NCBI GenBank assembly: GCA_030278955.1
Contig: JAOANR010000002.1
Coordinates: forward strand, 8,297,982-8,361,981
DNA from: Hygrophila difformis
Taxonomy: Eukaryota; Streptophyta; Magnoliopsida; Lamiales; Acanthaceae
Length of the DNA stretch: 64,000 nt
Direction: 5' to 3'
Shown here: one piece after another, positions 1 to 12,320 of the stretch
How positions within the stretch are numbered: the stretch's first letter is position 1
Layout: every line of letters starts with the position of its first letter
Program-made: the position numbers and the translations under genes
Notes under the pieces: generated by a model
The model's input: only the letters and a program-made list of their open reading frames with translations
The model's database searches: none
What the model was told of the DNA's origin: nothing

Positions 1-2458
1 ACAGGCATGCAATAGCCCATACTGATAAAGCAGCAGCCTCCTCCTCTACCATGAGTGCATTCTGGGCCTGTCAGCGAGACCAAACGTAGAATTTTAAAAA
101 TGAAGCTTCTGCTACTGGCAATTTTAACAAATAGTTTCTGGATAAGTTGAAGGTTGGGTCATTATTAGCAGTGTATCCCCTTCTCTTAATTATACCATAA
201 CTTCACCATAAAAGACTGTCACAACTTAAAAGGCAAACTTAGGACTCATCCACCAAAAATTCACCAAAATTAGTTATTTAAAAAAATAACAAAACTTGTT
301 TGACAATAAAAATATTAGATGTTTTAACATCTTGTCTGTTGCAAGGCTGGATTACTAATTCACCACAACCCTTTCAGAAAGTCAGTAGTTAATCTCTCAA
401 GTAACAAAATGCTATACTTCCTACTACTCATTTTTTAGTCAAATATAGCAGAACACTTCACCATGTCAATGCTATTTTGTAATGAAGGATGAGCTAAACC
501 CAAAAGCGCATACCTCTGCTAGTTCCAAACTTGTGTTGCAGGATCTCAAATCAATTGTTGAGCCAGCCATCCGTAAAACAGTTTCATCGGGTCTGTGATA
601 ACTCAGGGTATGTAGGTGATCTAAAGGCTGGAACTGAATAGATGAACCACGTGGCGGACACAATAATTTGTAGTATTCACAAATCACCTGTAAAGAACCA
701 TGTTTGTATACCTACCAAAAAAATAAAAAAGGGTTGGCAAGAAATACAGCATTTCAGGAAGTTTATAAACCATGGCATAAAGATTGCTAGCTCAAACTGC
801 ATTAGAAATGAGAACCTTAGCCCACTCCAGGATGTCACTTTGTTCCCTGAAGATATCTTGACCTGATGGTGATGCCTCATCTGTATCAGCATCTTCAAGA
901 TCACTTCTGAAAAGCCTTTCTTCACTTGAAGAGCCTTGATAACTGCAATATAAATCAAACATAACATAACAAGTGTGCCTTAAGCCATAAACTGATTTCT
1001 TTTTTCCCCTCAAACAAAGCATCTGCAAGTTCTTAATACAGATTGTCGGGCAACATATAAAAGAAAACATGGAGATCTCCAAATGCACCATTCTTAGGTT
1101 ACCCAATTCACCAAATCTAATGTATTCGATGATGATAAAATTTAGATAAAAACTAGACATTTCTTCCAGAAAATAGGAAAATTAAGCTCAGACAAATAAA
1201 GACAATTTACCTGGAGGAAGACTCGGAGCTTTCGCATTGCTGAAATGGTAGACCGGCATGTGGTAAAAGCCTCTCTGCTGACTGCTTGTTGCTAAAATTA
1301 CCAAGTGAAGAATCAACAGAAAATACTTCCCAAAAGGAAAGCTTCTCTATCACAGGATTGGTTTCACCAACATTGTCATCGAGTTCTTTCTTGGATGGGC
1401 TATCTTGGTTATGACTATAAAGCTCAGGCTGAGATATCTCATGGATCATGCTTCCGTAGACAGAATCACTTGGGGTTGATTGTGAAGCATCAGCTGATTC
1501 ATTTTGCAAGTTCACTGCCTCATCCACAGATGGCATATTACCGTCCATATCCTCTATGGTTTCAACCGCATCGGAACCCAATGGCGACTCAAAATCCAAA
1601 TTATTGACCTGATTTATTAATCTCTCAAATCTCTCTTCTGCGAAGATGCTACAGAACAAAACAAGTGAACCAACACATGAGGATTCGGAGAGAACATGTC
1701 ATTCTGATCACCTTGCGGTTAGTCTAAGCTACAATTTTATTCTATGGACATGAAAGTATAGAAAACGAAACATATAAAACCGTGCAAGTGTGTGGGCATA
1801 TGATTCTCAAAAGGATGAATACTAAGGACCAAGAAACTAAATTTAATTATATAAGAACTTGAGTTCTAAAAAACCTCACAAATTCGTAGCACAGCATGTA
1901 GTTACAATATTGATATAGCTTGATCAAAAAACTTCCATCACTCAAGACAACATAATGGACAAAAACCAAAAAGGAAAACTAAACAATGCACTCTTATTTT
2001 ATAGTTCTTTTTCCATGTTGAGATATTGTCCCAGATGATTAATTTCTTTTCCAGCAGAATATCATATTTTGCCAGGATTTACATGTTGGCATTATGCGTT
2101 TTCTATCAGAGATCATTAAACTCAAATAATCAAATGCAACAGAAAACAAATACCTATTGAATTATTGGAACAGATTCTACAAGAAATAATTTCATGCAAT
2201 ATATATAGGCATAAAATCCACAGACCTATTCAAGACGCCAAAATGCAGCTCAAAAAATGGAAGCCTGGACAGGATACAATAACAACGTCGTGTGGTTAAA
2301 ATATAGCGACTCAACCCAGAGCGAATGGGTTGCCCATCTGAAATTGTGGAAATCAATCCTGACGGCTTTTGTATCATTTCCTCAACCAAAACACAACAAC
2401 CATAAAGAGTGGAAGCATCAGCTACCTGGATGAGAAAATAGAGTTGAGTTAAAAATTC

Positions 2459-2502
<44 letters not shown>

Positions 2503-5500
2503 TCAATAAAATCAGAATATTCATCTGTATAGAGAATACATGTGAAGATTCTTCTGTTTCACAGATCAATTTAAAAGTACTTCTTTCTTGTAGAAGAATG
2601 TAGCAAATATGAATGGAGTAACACGACAGTCCAAAGCACAACGAGTGCAAGCAGACAAATGGATTCATAAGAAATCATAAACTTTAGTGTAGGACCCGAT
2701 AAAGAACAAGAACTAAGTTTATTTAGTGCTAGAATATTAGGAAAGCTCGGATATTAACACATCACAAAAAAAACATGGCTCATAAATTCCACAAGTGCAA
2801 GCATAGTTTGAAATATATTTTTTGTTTCTGAAAGTCCGCATTTTCAACAAGAGCACTATATAAATCCAACATTTCAGACAGTTAATATAAGGACTATGGT
2901 TGAATTAACAATACTGTCCTGAATTTACCAGCTATCTACTGTGATTCATAATATCTTCTTGTTCTTTAGTTAAGAAGAAATAAGGTTCATTTAGTAGAAT
3001 CCCTACTCGCGTAATTCTAATCCTCGAGTATCTTCTTTCTGACCAACATGTTATCCAAATAGCCAACCCCACATACTGGGATAACGGCATAGATTATAAT
3101 GGCGATGATGATGCCTAATTTGATTCTACAATTAAGGGGGAGTTTATTCAATCAATACATTTTATTTCTCAGTGTGGGGCTAAGATTTTCTCAAAAGCTG
3201 TTGGTGCTGTTCGTTAAAAAACTATCCATCTGCCAAGAAGTAGTGCCACCAGTCAAGCCTATGATACGAATCCCATGTTTTGTATTTCAAAAGGAAATGA
3301 TTGTGCCCTCTAACATGCAAAAGCAACGGGTATTTAGAGTTGTGACTTGTGAGGGGTGACCGGTGATGGAACACCTATGGAAGCACGGCACTGCACATAG
3401 CACCGAAAGTCCAACACTCCAATCTAGCCACTCAGCACATGTATTGCTTCAAGCCATGTTGAGCCTCATCTCTTCTCCATCAACCACATTAACAACCTTA
3501 CTTGTTTGGTGTGAAGTTGCAAAATCATAAATTCATGAGATATATTGTTTGTTAGGTATCCCATAATTGAGTGCATTTACCCTAACCATAACAATAACCA
3601 AGCTAGACATTTTGCTTGATTTATTTCTTGCTGAATTTTGTCACCCTATTCCACATCATGCTAAGGATGACTTGACTACGGCATTCAAGAAACAACAATA
3701 ACCAGAAAGAATAGGATTTGCCATTATACCTGCAGCCGGAAGACAAAGGAAAAATCACCCTGTTTGAGGTGGTCCTGCATATATAACACCAACATTTAGA
3801 ATAAAGATGGAAAAATAAAACAAATTACAACATGCAAGATAATGCAAAGCCCTCCACTAGAAAATTTTGAGGGGGATGGAGAAGAATTTGAGCATAACTA
3901 GAGGAGAATCAGAGTTCATATTCTCCCTTTCCTTGGGTTAGACAGGGCCACAGGGGTTGGAAGGAAGTTTTTTAAGGCACCAGCAAGACTTAAAGAACAA
4001 AACAGAAGAACCAGCGACTGTATAAATTTGGGAGGCATTAGGTTTGTACACCAGAATCTGAAACAGAATGGATTCGAATCCCTTGAATTTGTTTTCAAGG
4101 TTTCACCTATCCCATTTAATTGATAATATTTCAGACTTCAGTATCCCATGATTCAACCCTTTATGCCAAAAAGAAGTTGGGATTTAAAAGATTTAAATTC
4201 GAACCTTCAAACCAAACAAGCCCTTAAAATAGAAACATTAAAGATAATAAATAAAAGATTTAGGTGAGAGAAGTCCCCTCACGACCTCAAGTACCTGTCC
4301 AAGAAGTATCTCATTCAACTCGCTCATTGATGGGGTCCTCTCAACTGCATTCACCTGTAGAGGGTCATATTTAGAAACTCGGGATCAACAACTGGTCATA
4401 CAAATCATTCATAGTTAAATTCTAAATAATTTAGCGTCAGTATTATTATGTAAATAAATTGTAAATTTAAAATGAATTACTTCTTAATTAATATTATTAC
4501 TGTGTACTAGCAAAGTATATTTTAGAGTACTTTTGAACAAGTTAATGCGAAAAATAAAATCACTTAATCATGAGCTCTATCTTATTCATAAGTGAAGATT
4601 AAATCAGGTAATAATGAGCTCTATATTCATAAAATTCAACTCCATTAGTTAAATATGGAATTGCTACTTTCAAAAATGGGATTGAGTATTATCTAAGTAG
4701 TAGTAAGTGGGATTACCACATAGAGCCTAAAATCATGTTGAAGAAAGACTAGTGCTACATATCTCTGCAAGGGCTGCAGTTAACAGCAATTAGCACAGAT
4801 GCAGACAAAACTCATTGGTTTTATTTTATTTCTTTAACAAGAATGCATGCATAACAGAATCTTTTGCACAGACAGCCCAAAATATAAACTGCCAACCATA
4901 CACAAGGTGGTAAAAGAAACCCAGCTCAAAGAAAGATTTAAAGAAACCAATAATGATAGTTAAATAAAATATTTCTCTTCATCCTACCTCGACACCTGCA
5001 GGGAAGCAAAAAGAAAGGAGATCCTTGCACTTAAGAGGCAACTGTTTCTCCGGGGGGTAAACAAACAAGACCTGAAATTCAGAAATACAAGATGGATTGC
5101 ATTCACGCAATCAGTTATCACCTTCCAGTATTGAAATGTGATGACAAAGAGGCACAAGTCAGAACCTGAGGCTCAAGGTTAGGCTCTATTCGAGACTGAT
5201 GCTGACCACCAATCCCACTCCGGAATCTACCAGAACCCTCAACCTTCCTAGAAAAGTACAGATTTTCAAGTGCTCGAACATCAGAACTAGGAGGAAGCCC
5301 CACAACCACCATGCTTTCAAATAGCTTCGATGGCCCCTTCCAAACTCTGTGATCCTGCAAACTTCCATCACATAACCATACACGAATTCCTCATGGAACA
5401 AACCCCCCCCCCCCCCCCCCCCCCCCCCCCTTTTTTTTATATCATAGACTCAATATTCTCAAAACTCAAATTAGAGAGAAACTCTTCTAGGATCTAGCCA

Positions 5501-6009
5501 TGGACATGGAATCATTTATATTAGATCCATAGGTGCATTGTATAGAGTATGCAAAATAGAAAGCAGTCATGAGTCAACCTATATGTAAATTTTCCACAAC
5601 AGAGATCAAGGCTACCAAGATAAGTCATACCCAAAAAAAAAATGCTGATCTGTTACGCCCAGCAAGATGACCCCAAACAAAGGAAATAGAAATCAGAGAG
5701 AACAGAGCCTACCAGCAATTGCAATTGAAAGTTAGCCCACTGACGCTTTTGACTAGTCAGTATTTCAGGGTTGTAAGATCCACTTTTCACTTCAGAAGAA
5801 CTGGAAAGGCCCTTCATAAATCTTGAAACATGGTTTTGAATCTTTTGCATTGCACCACCAGTTTCATCTTTGGTTGAATACACCACAGATGGTCTCGGTG
5901 AACGAACAGCAGCTGCTGCTGCAGCAACAGCTCTAGCAACGTCTTCTGTTGTTTGCATAAACAAAGATGCACTCCAACTGGGACTAACTGACCCTTCATC
6001 TTTCTCCAT
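1..6009 (-). CDS. Plant DENN domain protein, 5' part of gene (10 exons, partial at left edge)
   Basis: Minus-strand gene joined by eye from GT-AG exons: 5713-6009, 5166-5354, 4988-5071, 4295-4354, 3730-3774, 2226-2425, 1211-1648, 816-942, 514-687 and <1-61. All junction phases agree, giving about 558 residues without a stop. The start is ATG at 6009 (MEKDEGSVSPSW). Recognisable pieces are the N-terminal MQTTEDVARAVAAAAAAV helix, PSKLFESMVVVGLPPSSDV and VLFVYPPEKQLPLKCKDLL (the upstream DENN half), VADASTLYGCCVLVEEMIQ (start of the central DENN), an acidic Ser-rich linker in the 438-bp exon, and EEEAAALSVWAIACL near the edge. These match plant DENN (AEX-3) domain proteins such as the Arabidopsis At5g35560 type. 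DENN proteins act as GDP-GTP exchange factors for Rab GTPases in membrane traffic; that role is inferred from the family. The rest of the DENN/dDENN region lies beyond base 1. Confidence 0.9.
2465..2499. repeat. (GA)n microsatellite in an intron
   Basis: About 17 uninterrupted GA dinucleotides just upstream of the 2226-2425 exon of the DENN gene (minus strand reading (CT)n). The run lies within the pyrimidine-rich zone about 40-75 bp before that exon's acceptor. Confidence 0.95.
5403..5438. repeat. Homopolymer C(28)T(8) tract in an intron
   Basis: 28 consecutive C followed by 8 T inside the intron 5355-5712 of the DENN gene. Such a long C run is rare in plant DNA and its exact length may be a sequencing or assembly artefact. 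Confidence 0.9.
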
Positions 6010-7160
6010 CTTCCAAACCTCACTCCCCTGCAATTCTGCAAGCACATTATACATGTCAATATTTACATCTAAGGACAAAGACATGTAAATCAACTTACTT
6101 TTGATTTATGATTTCAGAAATCAGAATTATAGAGAAAAGGCCCAGTTCATGGAAACAAAATTATCTGGTATCTTCTCACCTAACAAATAAAAAAGAATAA
6201 AAACAAACTAGGGATGATTTTTAGTGGTTCCTTTCTCACTATTTTCTTTCATTTACGTGCTTTAGCGTTTAGCCTGAAGATTTGTAAGTACATAGATAAC
6301 AAAACATACTAGCGGACACTTTTCACTGCCATATTGCACCGGCGAGCATACATCCAATTCTTTTCAGCACTACAATCTCAGTAATACAAAATCACACAAC
6401 AAATTTAGAGCATACTAGCTTCACCTTTCTAATCTGCTTTTTCCATATTTTCCATCCACTGCAATATATACTTGAAGTTGACAAAAAGGCTAAAAAGGGA
6501 AAAGGATACCGGGTAAGTGTTACTGTGTTAGGTACAGAGGCGCATTCATCAGCCTCGTACAACAACACGACAAAGAATTTAAAGAAAGACCGGGATTATC
6601 AAACACAAAACTCATTCACAATCACCAGCAACCAAAATACACAAGCAAAGAGATTCGGAGCTCGGGGAAAAAAATCAAACAATTCCTAAATTAACAAGCA
6701 AAACCACAAATTTCCATGTCAATAGAACCGGCAAATTAAGTCCAAATTCCAAGAGATTTGAGCTCAACCATCCAGTTTAATTAAACCCATGTCCAAAAAC
6801 AAAATTAACATCGACTCCATATACAAATAACACGAATTGAATATAGATAAACTCGAAATCGAAGCGAAATCAAGAAAGTAACATGAACAAAGTCAAGATA
6901 AATCAAAAGCGGGGTCAAAAACGTCACCTTTAAGATAGATGCTAAATCTTTCCGCCAAAAAAAACAATCCTCCGGCCAGAAGCTCCAATAATTACTTATT
7001 ATAGACTACAGGTGACAGGTCTGCGTGGACTTGACAGAGACAAAGCAATGGGAAAGAAAGGGGTGGAGAGAGAGCTCAGGCGGCCATAACAAGGAATAGG
7101 AGGAGAGAAAAGGCTGCGTTTTCCTCGTTGGCTATGAGAAATTAAAAGTGAGAAAACCGG
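6010..7160 (-). other. 5' UTR of the DENN gene with a leader intron
   Basis: Upstream of the ATG at 6009, an acceptor-like TTGCAG lies at about 6034-6039 on the minus strand, and a donor GTGACG abuts a candidate first exon starting at 6928. This implies a leader intron of about 0.9 kb and a pyrimidine-rich untranslated first exon of roughly 6928-7160. The CT-rich stretch at 7000-7160 (minus strand) is typical of plant leaders. The transcription start is an estimate. Confidence 0.55.
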
Positions 7161-7185
7161 CGAGACAAATGCAGCACGGTGCATT

Positions 7186-7202
7186 GCATATATCCAATAT
7201 TA
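7186..7202 (-). promoter_or_regulatory. Possible TATA-like element of the DENN gene
   Basis: On the minus strand GGATATATGC lies about 30 bp upstream of the start of the CT-rich leader. It is the only TATA-like string at a suitable distance. This is weak evidence, because AT-rich strings are common in the DNA just upstream. Confidence 0.3.
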
Positions 7203-7595
7203 TTACAAAATTAATAAATTGATACTTCATTTTTAAAATAATGGATTATTTATTTTTTATTTTTTGTGCAGCCGAAGAGAAAAATTAATGGAGTATTTAT
7301 TTTAGCAATTTACTTTCTTCTTTTGTTATTAATTTTTTTAAAAAAAAAATAAATAAGGAACCAAAAAAGAGTTTCAATTCGAGAGGCTATTGGCAAAACT
7401 AAGGGAGTGTTTGGTTGTACTTAGTTGGGAAATTTTAATTTAAGGGCGGATTTAGTTGTAGCAGTGTAGCTTTTCTAAAAAAATAAGGAACAAATCTCTT
7501 AAATCTATATTTGTAATCTGTGAGATACTATATTTTTAAAAAAATCTATTATTGCCTTGATAAAATTTCTCAATTTCTATTGGCAATGTGATTTT
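7203..7595. other. AT-rich spacer, no gene
   Basis: Upstream region of the DENN gene. Around 7384-7445 the text has the GGGAGTGTTTGGTTG style common at hAT-like MITE ends, but no matching opposite end was found. Confidence 0.5.
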
Positions 7596-7615
7596 AATTA
7601 ATTTCATTATATTTC

Positions 7616-7790
7616 GGGATTGAGACTTGACCTAAGTGATCAAGGATTGGGATTTGACCTAAGTGGTCAAGGGCGTTGAGAGTTCGACTCTGACCCAGCT
7701 CCCTATCCCTTCCCTTTGTCCCTTTGTAATTGTGTGATATGGACTCCCATCACCTTTTTCCTAGCTTGTATAGACGGTTAAGCAAAAAAA
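7616..7790 (+). mobile_element. tRNA-derived SINE (family 1) with a 20-bp target duplication
   Basis: Pol III promoter-like boxes are visible: A-box-like TGACCTAAGTGGTCAAG and B-box-like GAGTTCGACTC. The element ends in a short A tail (GCAAAAAAA). It is flanked by direct repeats at 7596-7615 and 7791-7810 (AATTAATTTCATTATATTTC, with one mismatch between the copies), which is the expected target-site duplication. The body is about 175 bp, a normal plant SINE length. The phrase GACCTAAGTG(G/A)TCAAGG occurs twice near the head, suggesting a small internal duplication. Confidence 0.85.
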
Positions 7791-7810
7791 AATTAATTTC
7801 AGTATATTTC

Positions 7811-8345
7811 AACAAAAAAAAAATCTATACTATTTTTCTATGTATTTTATATCATTATTTTGATTGAGTTGTAAAATAGATTTTAAAACTAAAAAAAGTA
7901 CTATATTTTATATTTTAAATACTACTACTCTTTTATTCCTACCATAAATAAGATCTAAACAGATCTTATTTTTTAAATTCAAACATACTCATCATAATTT
8001 GTTTTGTATCACTAAAACCTTATAGATGAATAAATATTAATTACTGTTCTTTTATTTCATAAGCACAGAATCTCTTGAACAAGATTACAATCAACTAGGA
8101 TTTAAATTATTACAATGCAGGCAAAAGTTTGAGTATATTAATTAAATTTTCAATTCAAAACTTATAAACATATAAAAAAATTGGAAAATATATTAGTTCA
8201 ATACATTAAATATTTTAAAGAATTAATTGTAGATTGTACATGCAGGATTTGCCTACATCATTATTCATAATAGAGCACAAGTGAACAACTTGTCATGTTT
8301 TATGACTTTATGTTTGTGTTGCCTTGTGTTTAGATGTTTGTGTGG
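7811..8345. other. AT-rich spacer with a perfect short palindrome
   Basis: No gene is seen. At 7947-7970 AATAAGATCT and AGATCTTATT form a perfect 10-bp inverted repeat around AAAC; it might be a MITE remnant or chance in AT-rich DNA. Confidence 0.5.
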
Positions 8346-8353
8346 CAAATAGT

Positions 8354-8878
8354 TAGGGATGAAAACGGTACGGATACGGTCGGATAGTGTCGGATACGGA
8401 TATTATCCATATTTTATTTGTCGAATTCGGTGTCGAATACGGATGGTCCGGATACGAATACGGTTTCGGGTATTTCGGATTTCGGATACGGTACGGATAC
8501 ATGATGGATATATGACGGATACGGATTCAATCGGATACAGATTATCGGATAATTTTTTATAATCTTTTTTGAAAATTTGATATTTTTTTATAATTATTAA
8601 TGATTTTTAATTATTAAATAATAATATATTAATATATTCGGATATCCATATTTAAAATCCGGATAATATCCTATCAATTTTCGGATACGGTCGGATATTC
8701 TCGGATACGGTCAGATATTTTCGAATACGAATACGAATGCGGATATTAAAATACGGATTCGGATTCGGATATGGATATTGAAATATCCGGCCGGATAGTC
8801 GAAAACGGATTCGGATTCGAATATAATCGGATACGGCATCGGATCGGTCGGATATTTACCGTACCGCTTTCACCCCTA
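8354..8878. mobile_element. hAT-superfamily MITE with CGGATA repeats
   Basis: The terminal inverted repeats TAGGGATGAAAACGGTACGG and (right end reversed) TAGGGGTGAAAGCGGTACGG match at 18 of 20 positions. The exact 8-bp sequence CAAATAGT flanks the element at 8346-8353 and 8879-8886; an 8-bp duplication is diagnostic for hAT. The 525-bp interior has no transposase and is largely built of CGGATACGG / TCGGATA words in both orientations, with an AT-rich core near 8560-8640. Confidence 0.93.
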
Positions 8879-8886
8879 CAAATAGT

Positions 8887-9996
8887 ACAAGCCAAGCAAT
8901 ATTACCTTAGCTGTTTTGCCAAGAGAATGTAAAAATGAATTGCTTTCTTTGGATTCTATTTTAAGCGTGTAAGTTAATATACTTATATATAGTATACTAG
9001 TCATATACTTCTTGCTAAATATTTCATGATGCATGAATCATATGAAGGGTACGGATACGTGCACATGTGCACTTAATAACAAAGGCCTCGGTTTGGCTCA
9101 ACCAAGAGGTAAGTTTTTGCAATTTTTTATGGCTGGAGTTTGTATTTGTGTTTGATTTGTTTAGGGGCTGTATTAAGGTTTAACTGTTTAAGCACTGTTT
9201 TTTTGTTCCTTTTTTTTTTTTTTTCTTGTGTGTGTGTGTGAATGTGTAGGGCATTTTTTTGGTGTTGTTTACTGCTATCAATTTATGGTTTGGGGTTAGG
9301 GAAAGCAAGCCGGAGAAGATGACTTTCTAGTGGTAACAGGCTAACAGCAAATGGCCAGTATTGGCCGAAATTAACATAAATTTTCGGTCGTCAATGGCCG
9401 AAAATACCTATTAATGATGGCCAAAAATACATATCAACTTCGCCCAATAATGACCGAAATAGCATACTACGCAGTGCGCATAGTTGCAACTGGCCGAAAT
9501 CTCATATACTCGAATTACAGTAGAAAACTTCACTTAGTTGCGCGAAATCTACATAAATGATGGAAGAGTGCAACATTTTTCACCAACATTGCATCCAAAT
9601 CTTCTCTGGCCATGTTCTTCTCTATTGGGGTGCTAGCGGGAACCTATCCTCCTCACTTTCCTTTGTACCATGCTTCTAATGGAGTTAGGGTTTGGGGGAA
9701 GAAGAATAAATGGTGGTGAGTGCCCTCAACATTTTCCTTGATTGTGTGCCTTCAACATTTCAATTTTGTACTTTTTAAGGTAGGTGCCTCCAACACAATA
9801 AATTGGTGTCAACAATATCTCACTCAAATCATTAAGGGTACATTTGATATTTCATTACTATGGTGGGGGGTTTTCTAACTTTTTCTGTGTGCACATATCA
9901 TCGCCTTTATATGAAATGCTTTGTATTTACAGAAGATTGTGGTAGTAATTTTTAAATTAAAAAAAAACATTAAATTTATTTTCGTTCTTTACCAAT
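8887..9996. other. Spacer with dispersed GGCCGAAA words
   Basis: No gene is seen. Between 9355 and 9510 the word TGGCCGAAA or its inverse TTTCGGYC recurs several times at irregular spacing (for example near 9363, 9384, 9400 and 9490), which resembles the subterminal repeats of a DNA transposon. Element ends were not found. A T-rich tract and (TG)n lie at about 9210-9245. Confidence 0.4.
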
Positions 9997-9999
9997 GAT

Positions 10000-10161
10000 C
10001 ACTACAAGAATTTCGCGGGTAGGTGACGAAATGATTTCGTCGCCTTGTTCGTCGCCTAGCACTCTAGGCGACGAAATCCACCAGGCCACTAAGTTTTAGG
10101 CGACGACTTCAAAAAAATTTCGTCGGCAAATTCATCGCGTTGCCATGAATTTCTTGTAGTG
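10000..10161. mobile_element. CACTA-type MITE with a 3-bp target duplication
   Basis: The left end CACTACAAGAATTTCGCGGG and right end (reversed) CACTACAAGAAATTCATGGC carry the CACTA terminal motif. The 3-bp duplication GAT is present on both sides (9997-9999 and 10162-10164). The 162-bp interior holds inverted GGCGACGAA / TTCGTCGCC words and no coding region. Confidence 0.85.
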
Positions 10162-10325
10162 GATGGTGAAGAAAGAATGAAATAAATAAAAGAAAAAAGA
10201 TATATTTTAGTCCAATGACATTTTAGTAAATATGAAAAAAAAAATTAAAAATATTTTTGAAATGTCATCTACGATTAGCATATAATTAAATGGCAATATT
10301 CGTAAATCACCCATTTGTAATGGCA

Positions 10326-10440
10326 CACTACAAAAAAAATGTTGAATAGCGACCACAATTAGCGACCACACCCTTGCAGTCGGAAATCGCGACCGCAATA
10401 GCGACCTCAGCAGAAACCTCGGAAATCGCAACCGCAATAG
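10326..10440. mobile_element. CACTA-like MITE fragment
   Basis: It begins CACTACAAAAAAAATG and continues with repeated AGCGACCACAATTAGCGACC words. No matching right end (TTTTGTAGTG) follows, so it looks truncated. Confidence 0.55.
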
Positions 10441-11006
10441 GAGTGCGATAAGGTGGTCAACACTTACTCTTTCAACTTTTATGAATGATTCGATCCTTCC
10501 GGCTCTTTAATGTGTTGAGTTTTTTTTGTGAGGTATAAAAAAAATGCATCTTATTTTCTATGAGGAAATAGTGAAGCCATAGATTGTTTATTCTTTTTTT
10601 TTCCCCTTCAATTTAACCTATTAAATCCCAAAAATCTAAATGTAAAATAGTTTTCATAATATTTCAAAACCCACCTCAAAAGGACAACTACAATTAGTTT
10701 AAGTGGATAATTCTTTATTGACTTAAGCAATGTCTCATGAATCTTTATAAATACGAAAAATTGCTTTGGAAGGGTATCCTTAAACCATACCTTAGGTTAC
10801 TCTTCTCTCTAGTCTCTAGAGACCTAAGAAAATTTTAAAGGCAAAAAAAAAAAAAAAAAAAGAAAGAAAGAAAGAAAGAAAAAAGAATTACCTCAAGGGT
10901 TGGAGGTTGGGAGTTGGGGGTTGGAGTTTAACGACTGACTGACTATTGGCTTAATTTTTGGGAAGACAAAATAGAAAAAGTCGTCCTAACATTTTCTTTA
11001 TACAAC
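10441..11006. other. Spacer with poly(A)/(GAAA)n tract
   Basis: No gene is seen. A 19-A run at 10843-10861 passes into GAAA repeats to about 10885. Confidence 0.6.
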
Positions 11007-11008
11007 TA

Positions 11009-11263
11009 CTCCCTCCGTTCCATTTTAGTTGTCTCTTTCAGCTCAATTTCAATAATCAAGATATGCATTAATTAACTCATAAATTTTCATTTTTACCCTT
11101 CAACTAAACCATTTCGTAATAAATGTCAAGAAATAACATTTATGTAAAGTAAAGGACATTATAGTAAAAACATAACATAACTACCTAAAACTACCTAAAA
11201 ATGATAACTATTGTGAAACACTTTTTCATCTCTAAAAAGACTACTATTTTGGAACAGAGGGAG
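11009..11263. mobile_element. Stowaway-type MITE (family A, uninterrupted copy)
   Basis: The left end CTCCCTCCGTTCC follows a TA dinucleotide and the right end is GGAACAGAGGGAG, the Stowaway (Tc1/mariner MITE) terminal sequence. The right flanking TA is not preserved. The interior is clearly related to the interrupted copy at 12321-12749 (shared TCAATAATCAAGAT and AAAAACATA words). Confidence 0.85.
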
Positions 11264-12318
11264 CAAAATGAAGTATTAAATAGATGCAAGAATTTTGGAA
11301 CTGGAAATATAAAAATGTCACATATTTAGTATAAATGGCAATCACTGCGTGGCTCCCTCGGTGGAGGAATAGGGTGTGTGACATGTGGTTTTACAAGAAT
11401 TTGGTAAAGTTGGACTTCGCTATATATAAAGATTGGACATCTACGACTACATTATATGAATATTCGCACATATAAGAATTAAGAAATAGAGATGGATACA
11501 TATATTGTATCGCCAAAAATAACTCGAATATTCATACATGGAGAAATGATTAAGTATTTAAATGTTTTGGTAAAGGGACAAGAGAAATTAGAAGAATTAA
11601 GATTTTAAAACCATTCATCCATGGATAATACTACTCCATATTCCAAACTCAACCATTCTTCCATTTCTCATAGTACTAGTTCTTTTCAGAACCCAAATAG
11701 TAAAATGTAGTGAGTAGGAAACAAAAGGTTGCAGGTCAGGACAAAATTAAGAAATGGTCCAAGATAAACGGCTTTTGTCTTTAGCCCAAAATAGTATTAC
11801 TAGACTACTAGTGACTAATTAATTTAACCACTAAAACCTAGTATTTAATTTTATTTTGATTCTAATTACAATTACAGTTTCTTTCAAAAACTACTACAAA
11901 AATGTCAACACAACGGATGTAAAATAATATTTCTATAATGTATATTTCTTTGAAATTTGGTTAATCATTACTGCTATAATCAATGGGGATCCTTAAAATT
12001 TTTTTTTTTATGGTGTGTCCCAAAAAATGATGGAAGCTATATTTAAATTATGAGTAGTAGTTACAATATAATAATATAGATGAAAACTTTTAAAATAAAT
12101 TATTGTGGTGTCACTGTAAAAATTAAATGGCGTTACCAAGCATAATTTAGTTAAATGTAAAAGAAATTCTACCTTAAAATAACAATTTCATCAATTTAAG
12201 TAGTGACATATGCCACTCCTAAATATAATGTAGATCCGCCCTGGCTATAATATAAGATTGAAATATGAAATTGTAACAATTTGAAAGTTTAGTCATGCAC
12301 ATGTGGGAACAAACAATA
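11264..12318. other. AT-rich spacer, no gene
   Basis: I see no coding region, RNA gene or element with recognisable ends in this stretch. Confidence 0.5.
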
Positions 12319-12320
12319 TA

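Noticed and set aside
3916..4098. Small minus-strand frame within the DENN gene
   Set aside because: It lies in an intron whose flanking exons join in phase without it.
5403..5438. C/T homopolymer as a regulatory or quadruplex site
   Set aside because: The minus strand would be G28, which could form quadruplexes, but the exact length is doubtful and an assembly artefact is as likely.
8359..8562. 67-codon plus-strand frame rich in Arg, Ile and Asp
   Set aside because: Simple translation of the CGGATA word field of the hAT MITE.
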